52,598 bases of DNA, taken from assembly GCA_027492875.1 (NCBI GenBank), contig JAPUDV010000068.1, positions 1 through 52,598 of the forward strand. The letters are read 5' to 3'. Position 1 is the stretch's first letter, and the number at the start of each line of letters is the position of its first letter. The notes beneath the pieces are model-generated. The model was not told the DNA's origin. It did no database searches and worked only from the letters and a program-made list of their open reading frames with translations. Below are positions 1 to 9,133 of the stretch, piece after piece. The position numbers and the translations under genes are program-made. This stretch comes from Candidatus Competibacteraceae bacterium. Lineage in GTDB: Bacteria; Pseudomonadota; Gammaproteobacteria; Competibacterales; Competibacteraceae.

Positions 1-959
1 TCCACGGTCTTGGAACGTTCCAGCGTCAGCGGCCCTTCGTCCTTGCAGGACTGGTTTTTCTCGCTACCGTCCGAAGAAGTACACGCGAGCATCGGCCGTG
101 GCGGAGTCATACAGAGTGCCGTTCTAGGGTCGACCGCGCCGGCGACCTCTTTGAGGCCCTTAACCGGGGTATTCTTACAGGGTGGCACAACGACCTGATC
201 GACCGAAGACTTGTTGATGTCGGGGAAACTCACGCCCTGCATGGCGTCGAGGTGATACAGGTAGCCCCAGAACTCCTGGAAGCCGTGGGCCGTTGGCAGC
301 GACGCCGCTTTATCGCCGAGGTGGTTCTTGCCGAACTCGCCGGTGTTGTAGCCGAGATCCAGCAGGAATTTTGCCAGCGCGGGCGTGCCCGGCAACAGCG
401 AGCTGGTGGCGCCCGGAAGCTGCGGCATGACCATGCCCGCCCGCAACGGATGCATGCCGGTAAAGAAGGCGGTGCGACCGGCCGTGCAGCTCTGCTCGGC
501 ATAATAGGTCATGAACTTCGCGCCTTCATTCGCGAGGCGGTCGAGGTTGGGCGTCTCCCCAACCATGAGTCCCTGATGGTAAGCACCCACGTTCATGATG
601 CCAATGTCATCGCCCATGATGAACAGGATGTTGGGCTTGCCACTGGCCGTGCTGGCAGGGCTGCCGATGGTCAGCTTCTGACCGGGCTTGATCACGTCCG
701 AGGTGAGGTTGTTCTGCGCCTTCAGGGCGTCCAGCGGAACCTGGAAGCGCTCGCTGATCACAATCAGCTCATCACCCTCGACCACCCCATAGGTAGCGGT
801 AACGGTGTCGTATTCGCCCTTGGCGTGGTGGCGAGACCCCTGGTCGGCGGCCTGGGCGCTGCCGATGGACAGACAGGCCGTCAAGGTCAGGATCGAGCCG
901 GCGGTTTTGAGCCCCGCCATGAGGGACAATTTCGGGAGCCTTGGTTTGTTGAGTCGCAT
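1..959 (-). CDS. Exported sulfatase with N-terminal LysM-like module (partial, C terminus beyond window)
   Basis: The reading frame begins at an ATG at 959 and runs off the window edge, giving about 319 residues. Residues 1-37 look like a signal peptide ending in AQA. Residues about 50-99 resemble a LysM carbohydrate-binding module (EGDELIVISERF, then NNLTSDVIKPGQKLTI). The sulfatase domain starts near residue 109 with PNILFIMGDDIG, whose paired aspartates match the metal-binding site. QSCTAGR follows, with Cys158 as the candidate formylglycine residue and Arg162. CTAGR departs from the textbook CxPSR, but the Cys and Arg are kept. By family it would hydrolyse sulfate esters in the periplasm or outside the cell; the LysM-like module suggests attachment to peptidoglycan or another glycan (inference). 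The substrate cannot be told. Confidence 0.85.
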   Translation of the reverse strand, partial: MRLNKPRLPKLSLMAGLKTAGSILTLTACLSIGSAQAADQGSRHHAKGEYDTVTATYGVVEGDELIVISERFQVPLDALKAQNNLTSDVIKPGQKLTIGSPASTASGKPNILFIMGDDIGIMNVGAYHQGLMVGETPNLDRLANEGAKFMTYYAEQSCTAGRTAFFTGMHPLRAGMVMPQLPGATSSLLPGTPALAKFLLDLGYNTGEFGKNHLGDKAASLPTAHGFQEFWGYLYHLDAMQGVSFPDINKSSVDQVVVPPCKNTPVKGLKEVAGAVDPRTALCMTPPRPMLACTSSDGSEKNQSCKDEGPLTLERSKTV

Positions 960-1060
960 GCGCACTATCCTCCGGTTAAGAAGTGGTATCAGCATCCGCA
1001 CCCACTTGCGGGCCTGGGGTAAGGGTTGGAGACGAGGAAACTGAAAGTATAACTGGCTAT

Positions 1061-1444
1061 TCATTGCGGCTTCGCGGCCGTGATCGCGGCGTCGATAGCT
1101 TCCAGCAATGCGGTGCCGCGAAACGGTTTGGCCAGATAGGCGGCCACGCCGCGCCGCGCCGCCGCCTCCCTCAGGCCCGGCGCGTCATACGCTGTGATCA
1201 AAATCACCGGCGCCTTCCCGCCGAGTGTGCGCCATTCGGGCAACATATCTAAACCGGACATCGCCGGCAATTTCAGGTCGCAGACCACGCACGCGGCATC
1301 CCCGGCGGCGGGGTCTGCCAGCAGCGCCTCCGCCGAGGCGTGGATCACTGCCCGCCAACCGGCGGCGTTCAGCAGGCGTTCGAGCGCCGGCCGCAGGCTG
1401 TCGTCATCCTCGACGATGAGGATCTTCTGGCCGCCCATCACCAT
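1061..1444 (-). CDS. Stand-alone response regulator receiver protein
   Basis: This is a 127-residue CheY-like protein made of a receiver domain only. Visible landmarks are the acidic patch in KILIVEDDDSL, the phospho-acceptor Asp in CVVCDLKLPAMSGLD, the Thr in ILITAYD and the Lys in YLAKPF. There is no DNA-binding or enzymatic output domain, so it should act by protein contact or phosphorelay. I chose the ATG at 1444 because AGGAGG lies six bases upstream; a GTG at 1459 is in frame but overlaps that ribosome site. It lies near a histidine kinase and a FixJ-type regulator, but partnership is not shown. The sulfatase start is about 100 bases downstream on the same strand. Confidence 0.85.
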   Translation of the reverse strand: MVMGGQKILIVEDDDSLRPALERLLNAAGWRAVIHASAEALLADPAAGDAACVVCDLKLPAMSGLDMLPEWRTLGGKAPVILITAYDAPGLREAAARRGVAAYLAKPFRGTALLEAIDAAITAAKPQ

Positions 1445-1488
1445 CGCGGACCTCCTCACCGACGGATCGGCCGATCAAAACGAAGGCA

Positions 1489-1522
1489 AACCCCGGTCCG
1501 GTCGGGGAGGCGACCGGGGGTT
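1489..1522 (-). terminator. Hairpin downstream of the EF-hand gene
   Basis: CCCCGGTC (1491-1498) pairs with GACCGGGG (1512-1519), and the arms can be extended by A/T pairs around a bulged G. On the minus strand the stem is followed by only three T residues. It sits about 20 bases past the stop of the EF-hand gene, so a weak terminator is the natural reading. Confidence 0.45.
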
Positions 1523-1540
1523 ACCCGCCTGAGGGTTCGC

Positions 1541-1852
1541 TTACTTACCGGTCATGCCTTTCCATTCTTCCTGGGTCATGGGCGAGTCATAGGGCTTGTT
1601 TTTGTCCTGTTGATGGGCTTCGCTAAAGAAGCTTTTCAGGGCTGCCTCAGCAGTGCTCCCCGGTTTTGCCTTCGTCACCGCTGCGGTGACGCCCGGGTGG
1701 GCTTGCGCTTCCTGCATGGTGACCTTGCCGTCCTTATTGGCATCCACTTCCGAGAACGGGGGAAAACTCTCCTGGTCCCAACCGACCGCCAGCGCGACGC
1801 CCGCGCCCATCAGCAAAGCCAGACCACTCGTCACAATCATGGATTTCTTCAT
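1541..1852 (-). CDS. Small exported EF-hand protein
   Basis: This 103-residue protein has a signal peptide (MKKS start, hydrophobic core, ALA before the likely cleavage point near residue 22). One clear calcium-binding loop, DANKDGKVTMQE, lies near residues 37-48. The rest is short, charged and ends in TQEEWKGMTGK, which could be part of a second, degenerate hand. Family knowledge suggests a periplasmic calcium-binding or calcium-sensing protein; no enzyme domain is visible. A possible terminator follows it, so it may be transcribed alone. Confidence 0.8.
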   Translation of the reverse strand: MKKSMIVTSGLALLMGAGVALAVGWDQESFPPFSEVDANKDGKVTMQEAQAHPGVTAAVTKAKPGSTAEAALKSFFSEAHQQDKNKPYDSPMTQEEWKGMTGK

Positions 1853-2028
1853 GTCATCTCTCCGAATTCAACATCGTTACCATACCATCGGGCCAAACCG
1901 CCGGCAGGCCCGTCGAACAGGTGATCGGCTCTTCACCAATGAATGAAATATCCGACTAATCCGCATGTTCTATTGCTTATCATCCCACGGGAACGGCAAC
2001 GAGACTATCGGACGAAGGGGCAAGGGGA

Positions 2029-2046
2029 TTTGCCCGAAAGGGCAAA
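2029..2046. terminator. Perfect hairpin after the FixJ-type regulator gene
   Basis: TTTGCCC (2029-2035), a GAAA tetraloop on the plus strand and GGGCAAA (2040-2046) form a perfect 7-bp stem. It lies about 24 bases beyond the stop of the regulator gene on the minus strand. There is no T-tract after it in that direction, so it could be a weak terminator or an RNA 3'-end stabiliser. Confidence 0.35.
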
Positions 2047-2069
2047 GGAGGGCGTGATCGCGAACGGGA

Positions 2070-2690
2070 TCAGTCGGGCAAGTGTTGCAGCCGCTCGGCC
2101 AACCGGCCGAGTTCGGCCGCCGAACTCGCACCCAGCTTCGCCATCAGTTGGGCGCGCTGCATCTTGACGGTGCGTTCCGCGATTCCCAGCGCATCGGCGA
2201 TCTGTTTGTTGAGCTGACCGGCGACGACGCGGTCGAAAACCTCTTGCTCGCGGGGAGTCAGCGCGGCAAAGGCCGCGCGCAATTGCTCCGCTTGCGCGCG
2301 GGCCGCGCGATCGGCCGCGTCGCGGGCGAGCGCGCGCTGGAGCGCCTCGAACAGGGCCTCGCGTTGGATCGGCTTGGTCAGAAAATCTACCGCCCCGGCC
2401 TTCATGGCCTGCACGCTGGCAACCACGTCGGCGTAGCCGGTTAGAAAAACCACCGGCAGCGCACTGCCCTGGCGCAGCAGAGCGGCTTGCAGGTCGAGAC
2501 CCGACGGCCCCGGCATCCGCACATCCAGCAGCACGCAACCGGGACCATCCGGCGGCGGCTGCAACAGGAAATCGCCCACCGGGGCGTAGCCGCGCGCTTT
2601 GAAGCCGGCCGCGTCGAGCAATCGCAGCAGCGCCGTGCGCAGTGACTCGTCGTCATCGACGATGTGGATCAGGGGGATAGGGGTGGTCAT
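2070..2690 (-). CDS. FixJ/NarL-family response regulator (receiver + LuxR-type HTH)
   Basis: This 206-residue regulator has an N-terminal receiver domain (IHIVDDDESL; phospho-Asp in CVLLDVRMPGPSGLD; Lys in DFLTKPI). Residues about 143-200 form a LuxR-type helix-turn-helix beginning LTPREQEVFDRVVAGQLNKQ. The order and sequence style resemble FixJ/TtrR regulators that activate transcription when phosphorylated. The ATG at 2690 overlaps the kinase stop as ATGA, which marks the two as a translationally coupled operon. An in-frame upstream start at 2729 lies inside the kinase gene and is less likely. Target genes cannot be told from the window. Confidence 0.9.
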   Translation of the reverse strand: MTTPIPLIHIVDDDESLRTALLRLLDAAGFKARGYAPVGDFLLQPPPDGPGCVLLDVRMPGPSGLDLQAALLRQGSALPVVFLTGYADVVASVQAMKAGAVDFLTKPIQREALFEALQRALARDAADRAARAQAEQLRAAFAALTPREQEVFDRVVAGQLNKQIADALGIAERTVKMQRAQLMAKLGASSAAELGRLAERLQHLPD

Positions 2691-4549
2691 GCCGGCTCCG
2701 CTGTGCCCGCGCCGCCAGCCACTGGCCATTCGACCCGGAACACCGCGCCCGCGCCGGGACTGGATTCGGCCCAGATGCGGCCGCCGTGGGCCTCGACGAG
2801 GGTGCGGGTGATGGACAACCCCAGTCCCATGCCCCGAGGCTTGGTGCTGAAGAACGAATCGAACAGCCGCGGCAGATGCTCGGGGGCGATGCCGTGTCCG
2901 CGATCACGGACCACCAGAGCCAAACGATCCGCGTCGCGTTCGACGGACACGGCGACCGCGCGTCGGGCCTCGGGCAAGCCGTTCGCCGCATCCATGGCGT
3001 TGAGCGCTAGATTGAGGAGCACCTGCTGGATCTGGACTCGATCACCCAGCAGGATGGCGGCGGTCGCGGCAAGTCGCAGGTCGAGCGCCACCTTGCGTCG
3101 CCGCGCTTCGGCCCTTAGGACAAATTCCAACTCGCGGACAGCGCCGTTCAGATCGAAGGGTTGCCAATCGACCGGCTGCTTGGCCAGCATCGCCCGCAGC
3201 CGGCGGATGACCTCGCTGGCCCGCACGTTGTCCTGACGTATGTCGGCCAAGATCGCGCGGAGTTCGTCCCGCCGATCCGCACCGGACGCGAGCAGGAAGT
3301 CGGCGGCATCGGCGTTGCTCAGAATCGCGCCGAGGGGCTGGTTGATCTCGTGGGCGATCGCGCCCGTCAACTCCCCGGCGACCGCCAACCGCGAGGCATG
3401 GGCGAGTTCGAAGCGCTGTTGCTGTACGGCCAGTTCTATCCGGCGGCGGCGACGGCGTTCGAACAGAAGTCCGGCGATCAGTCCAGCCTGCACCAGCAAT
3501 ACGACAGTGGCGACAATCGTTGCGGTTGCATGTTCCTCCAGGAGCGTCGGGGTCTTGAACCGCACGATAGCGTCGTCCGAAATGGCACTCGGGTCGATGC
3601 CCCACCGCTGGATCTGTCGCCAGTCGACGTTCACGGCCTTGGGCATCATCTCCGGCAAGCGCGGCGCGGCGGGCGCGCCGCCGGCAAGCCGATCGTTCAC
3701 GAGGCGTCCCGCCTGCCGCCCCATGGCCGCGAAATTCGGCATAGAGCCACCGACGATGCCGGTGCCGATGAAGGTATCGAAAGGTCCGTACACCGGCGCG
3801 GCGGCGGCAGCGGCCATGAGCCGGGCGGCGTCGCGAGGGGAAAACAGGTGACCGACACCGTCCTCGAAGTAGCCCGGCGTAAACACCACGGTGTCGCTGC
3901 CCAACTCACTCAGCCGTTTCAACACCGCATCGGTCGGCAGGCCGGCGAGAAACTCGGCGGTGACCCGGTCCTGGAATCGCGACACTTCGCCGCGCAACTC
4001 GGCTTCCCAGGCGCGATCCCGCGCGGAGGCGCCCGTCACCACCACCAGCCGTCGGGCGTGCGGATGCCAGCGCAGCGCCAGCTCGATGGTGCCCGGAAAA
4101 TCGAATTCGATCGGAACGCCGACCACGTCGGCCGGCAGTGGCGGGCGCGATTGCAGGAACGACCGGAGAACGGCCGCGTGGATGATCGGGACCCGCAGAA
4201 ACAGCTCGGCGCGATGGCGGAGCACGAAATCAAGCGCCTTCTCGCCCGCGACGACCAGCACCACCGGCGGTCGCAACGCGTACTTCTCGCGCAGGAACCG
4301 GGTCAGGGCGCGCGAGTAGGACTCGCCATCAAAACGCGGATAGTCGAGAAACTCGGCGTTCAGCTCCGTCGAATTGGCGAGCGTCTCGCGCAGGCCGGCT
4401 TCGAACTCGAGATTCGCCGGCAGCAAGCGATGGTTGGAATACAGTACGAGGACGTACCGGTTCTCCACGGCCGGGGCGGCCGGCGCAAACAAGAGCCAGC
4501 ACGCGACCCAAAGTGTAAAAACCGATCCGTGCTTTGCTCGACTCATCAT
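2687..4549 (-). CDS. Sensor histidine kinase with periplasmic-binding-protein-like sensor domain
   Basis: This is a 620-residue inner-membrane kinase. A signal-anchor sequence (residues about 10-28) is followed by about 300 residues resembling an ABC-type substrate-binding protein (RYVLVLYSNHRLLPAN near the start). A membrane helix lies near residues 340-360 (ATIVATVVLLVQAGLIAGLL). The cytoplasmic part holds the H box AHEINQPLGAILSNA (His near 399), the N box LNLALNAMDA, the G1 box VRDRGHGI and the G2 box GMGLGLSI. It should autophosphorylate on ligand binding and pass phosphate to the overlapping FixJ-type regulator. The sensor fold suggests a small-molecule ligand in the periplasm, but none can be named. 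A TPR or PAS domain was not seen. Confidence 0.9.
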   Translation of the reverse strand: MMSRAKHGSVFTLWVACWLLFAPAAPAVENRYVLVLYSNHRLLPANLEFEAGLRETLANSTELNAEFLDYPRFDGESYSRALTRFLREKYALRPPVVLVVAGEKALDFVLRHRAELFLRVPIIHAAVLRSFLQSRPPLPADVVGVPIEFDFPGTIELALRWHPHARRLVVVTGASARDRAWEAELRGEVSRFQDRVTAEFLAGLPTDAVLKRLSELGSDTVVFTPGYFEDGVGHLFSPRDAARLMAAAAAAPVYGPFDTFIGTGIVGGSMPNFAAMGRQAGRLVNDRLAGGAPAAPRLPEMMPKAVNVDWRQIQRWGIDPSAISDDAIVRFKTPTLLEEHATATIVATVVLLVQAGLIAGLLFERRRRRRIELAVQQQRFELAHASRLAVAGELTGAIAHEINQPLGAILSNADAADFLLASGADRRDELRAILADIRQDNVRASEVIRRLRAMLAKQPVDWQPFDLNGAVRELEFVLRAEARRRKVALDLRLAATAAILLGDRVQIQQVLLNLALNAMDAANGLPEARRAVAVSVERDADRLALVVRDRGHGIAPEHLPRLFDSFFSTKPRGMGLGLSITRTLVEAHGGRIWAESSPGAGAVFRVEWPVAGGAGTAEPA

Positions 4550-4648
4550 TAGGAGCGACCTCGAAATCGCGGCACGCGCGACAGGACTTGGAGGAATTCG
4601 CCGTGCTTTTTTATAACATTGAAAGGCTATTCACAGAAATCGAACGGC

Positions 4649-4682
4649 AAAAACGGCGCCCGGTTTCCCGAACGCCGTTTTC
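4649..4682 (-). terminator. Terminator downstream of aceB
   Basis: AAAACGGCG (4650-4658) pairs perfectly with CGCCGTTTT (4673-4681). On the minus strand the 3' arm ends in five T residues, typical of an intrinsic terminator. It lies about 135 bases past the aceB stop and upstream of the kinase gene. The near-symmetric A/T flanks would let it act on both strands. Confidence 0.6.
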
Positions 4683-4817
4683 ATGTCAAACGCTGACTAT
4701 AGCAATCCTACTCATGTTATGGAGGTTCCCCGCCTTGGATAAGGAGGGGTGGCACGTAGCGCCGGGGTGGTTTGAAACGGCGATTCCACAACTCTGGCAG
4801 GAGCGCTATAGATCAGA

Positions 4818-6416
4818 TCAATCCATCGCCTCGTACAGCGGCAGGGTCAGGAACTCGGGGTAATCCGGCGACAAACTCATCTTCTCGAAAATGCCGGCCG
4901 CCTGATCGTAGGTCGCGGTATCTTCGCCCTGGGCAGTGACGGTGGTTTTCACTTTAGCCAACTCCTCGGGGATCAGTGCGCGCACCATATCGGCGGTGAC
5001 CTTGCGGCCATCGTCCAGGACACCCTTGGGACTGACCACCCACTGCCACACCTGCGAGCGGGAAATCTCGGCGGTGGCGGCATCTTCCATCAAATTATGG
5101 ATCGGCACGCAACCATTGCCAGCCAGCCAGGATCCCAGGTAGTGAATGCCGACATTGATGTTGTTGCGCAAACCGGCTTCGGTAATGGGCTGCTCGGGTT
5201 GGAAGTCCAGGAAATTCTTGGCCGTGAACACGTCATCCCGCTGCTTCTCCCACTGATTGGGCTTGTCGCCCAGCACCTTGACGAATTCCTCATGCGCGAT
5301 CGGCACCAGACCGGGATGCGCCACCCAGCCGCCGTCGAAGCCGTCATTGGCATCGCGGGTCTTGTCGTGGCGGATACCGCCCAGCGCTTTCTCGTTGGCG
5401 ACCGGATCGTCCTTGATCGGAATCAGCGCCGACATGCCGCCCATCGCTGGCGCACCGCGTTTGTGACAAATCTTGACCAATTGCAGGGCATAGGAGCGCA
5501 TGAACGGCACCTCCATGGTGATGGCGCTGCGGTTGGCCAGGCAAAAGTTTTTGTTCTTCTTGAACTTCTTGATGCAACTAAAAATATAGTCCCAGCGCCC
5601 GGCATTCAGGCCGGCGGAATGTTCGCGCAGTTCGTAGAGGATTTCTTCCATCTCGAAGGTGGCGAGAACGGTCTCGATCAGCACGGTCGCTTTAATCGTT
5701 CCCTGTGGAATACCCAGCTCGTTTTGCGCCATTACAAAGATGTCGTTCCACAACCGGGCTTCCAGGTGTGATTCCATCTTTGGCAGGTAATAAAACGGGC
5801 CAGCGCCCCGGGCGATCTGCTCCTTGGCATTATGGAAAAACACCAAACCAAAATCGAAAATACCGCCGGAAACGCGCTGGCCATCGACCGTCACATGCTT
5901 CTCGTCCAAGTGCCAGCCGCGCGGCCGGATTTGCAGAGTGGCGATCCGGTCATTGAGCTTGTATTCCTTGCCCACTTCATTGACGAAGCTGAGTTTCCGG
6001 CGGATCGCATCGACCAGATTCACTTGGCCCTGAATCTGGTTATACCAGTTGGGGCTGTTGGAATCCTCGAAGTCGGTCATATAGGAATCGGCGCCGGAAT
6101 TGTAGGCGTTGATGATCATCTTGCGCTCGACCGGACCGGTGATTTCGGTGCGGCGGCACTCCAGCGCCTTGGGCAGCGGCGCGACCCGCCAGTCGCCTTC
6201 ACGGATATGCTGGGTTTCCGCCAGAAAATCGGGCATTTCACCGGCGTCGATCCGAGCCTGGCGCTCAATACGGGCCTTCAATAATTCTTGACGGCGCGAC
6301 TCAAAGGCGCGATGCAGTTTGGCCACCAACGCCAAGGCGTCGTGAGTGAGAACCTCGTCGAAACGGGGATGAAGTGGGGCGTTCACTTGTACGCCAGCAG
6401 GTAGATTCAGCTTCAT
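4818..6416 (-). CDS. aceB: Malate synthase A
   Basis: This 532-residue enzyme condenses glyoxylate with acetyl-CoA to give malate, the second step of the glyoxylate shunt. The family signature GLNAGRWDYIFSCIKKF lies near residue 270, and length and layout match the A isoform rather than the larger GlcB type. AAGGAG lies just upstream of the ATG. It follows isocitrate lyase on the same strand, but a strong terminator lies between the two, so aceB probably has its own promoter or depends on read-through. No isocitrate dehydrogenase kinase (aceK) is present. Confidence 0.97.
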   Translation of the reverse strand: MKLNLPAGVQVNAPLHPRFDEVLTHDALALVAKLHRAFESRRQELLKARIERQARIDAGEMPDFLAETQHIREGDWRVAPLPKALECRRTEITGPVERKMIINAYNSGADSYMTDFEDSNSPNWYNQIQGQVNLVDAIRRKLSFVNEVGKEYKLNDRIATLQIRPRGWHLDEKHVTVDGQRVSGGIFDFGLVFFHNAKEQIARGAGPFYYLPKMESHLEARLWNDIFVMAQNELGIPQGTIKATVLIETVLATFEMEEILYELREHSAGLNAGRWDYIFSCIKKFKKNKNFCLANRSAITMEVPFMRSYALQLVKICHKRGAPAMGGMSALIPIKDDPVANEKALGGIRHDKTRDANDGFDGGWVAHPGLVPIAHEEFVKVLGDKPNQWEKQRDDVFTAKNFLDFQPEQPITEAGLRNNINVGIHYLGSWLAGNGCVPIHNLMEDAATAEISRSQVWQWVVSPKGVLDDGRKVTADMVRALIPEELAKVKTTVTAQGEDTATYDQAAGIFEKMSLSPDYPEFLTLPLYEAMD

Positions 6417-6481
6417 GGCTACTCCTTGGAGGGATGTTCGTTAAAAATTGGCGGGCATCATTTTATCGCAGTTTCCAAGAC

Positions 6482-6513
6482 AAAAACCCGGAGGGTTCGC
6501 CTCCGGGTTTTTG
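6482..6513 (-). terminator. Strong intrinsic terminator between aceA and aceB
   Basis: A perfect 13-bp stem, AAAAACCCGGAGG (6482-6494) with CCTCCGGGTTTTT (6500-6512), encloses a five-base GTTCG loop. Read on the minus strand the stem ends in five T residues. It lies about 55 bases after the aceA stop and should end aceA transcripts before aceB. Confidence 0.88.
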
Positions 6514-6566
6514 TCCATTACTGGGTTCCGTCAGCGCTCATTGGCGGCTGGCGGAACCAGACCCGC

Positions 6567-7859
6567 TCAGTGGAATTGCTCTTCTTCGGTAGACCCGGTC
6601 AGTGCGGTGACCGAAGACACGCCGCCCTGAATCACGGTGGTCATGTCGTCGAAGTAGCCGGTGCCTACTTCCTGCTGGTGGGACACGAAGGTGTAGCCAC
6701 GGTCGCGGGCGGCAAATTCGGGTTCCTGCACCTTCTCGACATAGGCGGACATGCCGCGTTTCACATAGTCTTGCGCCAAATCGAACATGTGGTACCACAT
6801 ATTGTGAATACCCGCCAAGGTGATGAACTGATACTTGTAACCCATCGCGCCCAGCTCGCGCTGGAACTTGGCGATGGTGGCATCGTCCAGGTTCTTCTTC
6901 CAGTTGAACGAGGGCGAGCAGTTATAGGCCAGCAGTTTGCCGGGGAAGCGGTCGCGGATCGCCTCGGCGAATTTCTTGGCGAAATTCAGATCCGGCGTGC
7001 CGGTCTCGCACCACACCATGTCGGCGTAGGGCGCGTAGGCCAAACCGCGAGAAATAGCCTGCTCCAAACCCTTGCGGGTCTTGTAGAAGCCTTCCACGGT
7101 GCGCTCGCCGGTGCAGAACGGCTTGTCGTTTTCGTCGCAATCGCTGGTCAGCAGGTCCGCCGCCTCGGCGTCGGTGCGGGCCAGAATGATGGTCGGCACT
7201 CCGTATACGTCGGCCGCCAGCCGGGCGGCGATCAACTTCTGCACCGCTTCCTGACTCGGCACCAGCACCTTGCCGCCCATGTGGCCGCACTTCTTGACCG
7301 AGGCCAGTTGATCCTCGAAATGAACGCCGCCCGCGCCGGCGCGGATCATCGATTTCATCAACTCATGGGCGTTCAGCACGCCACCAAACCCAGCTTCGGC
7401 GTCGCCGACGATGGGCAGGAAGTAATCCACGAAATCCTTGTGGCCCGGATGAATGCCCCGAGCGCACTGGATTTCATCGGCCCGCTTGAAGGTGTTATTG
7501 ATGCGCTCGACCACCGCCGGCACCGAGTTGACCGGATACAACGACTGGTCGGGATACATGGACATGTAGCTGTTGTTGTCGGCGGCAACCTGCCAGCCGG
7601 ACAGGTAGATGGCCTTGATGCCAGCCTTGGCTTGTTGCATCGCCTGCCCACCGGTCAGCGCGCCCAGGCAGTTGACGTAGGGCTCGTTGTTGATCAGATA
7701 CCACAGTTGCTCGGCGCCCCGTTGCGCCAGGCTGTACTCGACCGGTACGTTGCCGCGCAGCCGCACGACATCCTCGGCGGTGTAGCCGCGCGTGATGCCC
7801 TTCCAGCGGGGATTTTCGGCCCAGTCATTCTTCAGTTGCTCAACGCTGAGGTGCGCCAT
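6567..7859 (-). CDS. aceA: Isocitrate lyase
   Basis: This 430-residue enzyme cleaves isocitrate to succinate and glyoxylate, opening the glyoxylate shunt that lets cells grow on acetate or on stored fatty acids. The catalytic motif KKCGHMGGK places the active-site Cys at residue 191, close to its place in the E. coli enzyme. GAGGA lies about ten bases before the ATG. The AT-rich stretch upstream (about 7950-8070) is the probable promoter region. In a PHA-storing organism this enzyme returns acetyl-CoA units to the TCA cycle (inference). Confidence 0.97.
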   Translation of the reverse strand: MAHLSVEQLKNDWAENPRWKGITRGYTAEDVVRLRGNVPVEYSLAQRGAEQLWYLINNEPYVNCLGALTGGQAMQQAKAGIKAIYLSGWQVAADNNSYMSMYPDQSLYPVNSVPAVVERINNTFKRADEIQCARGIHPGHKDFVDYFLPIVGDAEAGFGGVLNAHELMKSMIRAGAGGVHFEDQLASVKKCGHMGGKVLVPSQEAVQKLIAARLAADVYGVPTIILARTDAEAADLLTSDCDENDKPFCTGERTVEGFYKTRKGLEQAISRGLAYAPYADMVWCETGTPDLNFAKKFAEAIRDRFPGKLLAYNCSPSFNWKKNLDDATIAKFQRELGAMGYKYQFITLAGIHNMWYHMFDLAQDYVKRGMSAYVEKVQEPEFAARDRGYTFVSHQQEVGTGYFDDMTTVIQGGVSSVTALTGSTEEEQFH

Positions 7860-8171
7860 GTGCTGATCCTCTTTGAGGGTTACGGGCTTGGTTTGATGTC
7901 GGGCGAAGCGGTCGCAAGGAAACGCCTCGGACTTGCCGCAAGACGCGGCGAAACCATGATAATTTCACTTGAGTTTCGTATTACAAAACCAACCGCACAA
8001 CAAGTAATTTCAATTATTCTAATGTGGCTATGCAGCATTTTACAAGCAGATTGCAATGACCCGGCAACCCATCCCCCTCACCAGCGCCGCAACCGCGCGG
8101 GTTGCCGCCGGCTTGCTAGAATCTAACAATCATCGATATTCAATCCTCCTCGACCGCCCGGAACGACTGTA
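7860..8171. other. Divergent intergenic region, aceA / glk
   Basis: These 312 bases separate the aceA and glk starts. The middle (about 7955-8060) is clearly AT-rich compared with its surroundings and most likely holds the aceA promoter on the minus strand. I could not find a -35/-10 pair with good spacing for either gene, and no convincing operator. A TAGAAT hexamer at 8117-8122 lacks a matching -35 box. No reading frame or RNA gene was seen. Confidence 0.5.
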
Positions 8172-9131
8172 ATGCAAGAATCCCCGACTGGACCTCATGA
8201 CCTGATCGCCGATATCGGCGGGACCAACGCCCGTTTTGCCCGGGTCGACGCCCATCGCCGGCTTTACGCCGTGCAAACCTTGGCCTGCGCCGATTTTTCC
8301 GGCTTGACCGCCGCCGCCACGGCGTATCTGCAAACGACCGGAGGACCGCGCCCGACCCGGGCGGCTATCGCGGTCGCCACGCCGGTCGCCGGCGACTGGA
8401 TTCAATTCACCAACAATCACTGGTCGTTCTCGACGGAAGCCGCGCAGCGAGCGCTGGGGCTGGAACAATTGCTGATCTTGAACGACTTCACCGCCTTCGC
8501 GCTGTCGCTGCCGCTGCTGCGCGCGGACGAACGCCGGGCGGTCGGCGGCGGCGAGGCGATTGCCGGCACGCCCATCGGTCTGATCGGACCCGGCACCGGC
8601 CTGGGCGTGTCGGGCCTGGTGTGGTCCGGCGACCGATGGATTCCCTTGGAAACCGAGGGCGGCCACGTCACCTTTGCCCCGGCCGACGAACGGGAGTGGG
8701 CCATCGGCCAAATTCTGCGCCGACGGTTCGGCCACGTCTCGCCGGAACGGCTGCTGTCCGGGCCGGGGTTGGTGAATCTCTATACCGCGCTGGCGGAACT
8801 GGAAGACTGGCCGGCGGAGGATCGGGCGCCCGCCGACATCACCGAACATGCCTTGGCCGGAACCTGTCCGCACAGCAGGGCGGTACTGGAGCTGTTCTGC
8901 GGGGCACTGGGCACGGCGGCGGGCAATCTGGCCATCACGCTCGGCGCACGGGGCGGGGTCTATATCGGCGGCGGCATCGTGCCGCGCCTGGGCGATTTTT
9001 TTGACCGGTCGACATTTCGGAGCCGGTTCGAGGCCAAAGGCCGGTTCAGCACCTATCTGGCGGCGATCCCAACCTGGGTGATCACCGCCGCCAATCCGGC
9101 GCTGCGCGGCGTGGCGACGGCACTGACCTGA
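8172..9131 (+). CDS. glk: Glucokinase
   Basis: This 319-residue protein phosphorylates glucose with ATP. It opens with the phosphate-binding motif LIADIGGTNARFA, carries the catalytic Asp in LILNDFTAFALSLP, a glycine-rich GPGTGLGVSGLV and the sugar-site segment ETEGGHVTFAP. These and the length fit the bacterial Glk family rather than ROK kinases. It would feed glucose released from glycogen into glycolysis (inference from glgB in the same window). The stop is two bases from the stop of the convergent phhB gene. Confidence 0.95.
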   Translation: MQESPTGPHDLIADIGGTNARFARVDAHRRLYAVQTLACADFSGLTAAATAYLQTTGGPRPTRAAIAVATPVAGDWIQFTNNHWSFSTEAAQRALGLEQLLILNDFTAFALSLPLLRADERRAVGGGEAIAGTPIGLIGPGTGLGVSGLVWSGDRWIPLETEGGHVTFAPADEREWAIGQILRRRFGHVSPERLLSGPGLVNLYTALAELEDWPAEDRAPADITEHALAGTCPHSRAVLELFCGALGTAAGNLAITLGARGGVYIGGGIVPRLGDFFDRSTFRSRFEAKGRFSTYLAAIPTWVITAANPALRGVATALT

Positions 9132-9133
9132 AC

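Noticed and set aside
252..1022. A 256-codon open frame on the plus strand
   Set aside because: It runs opposite the sulfatase, whose motifs and signal peptide make it the real gene.
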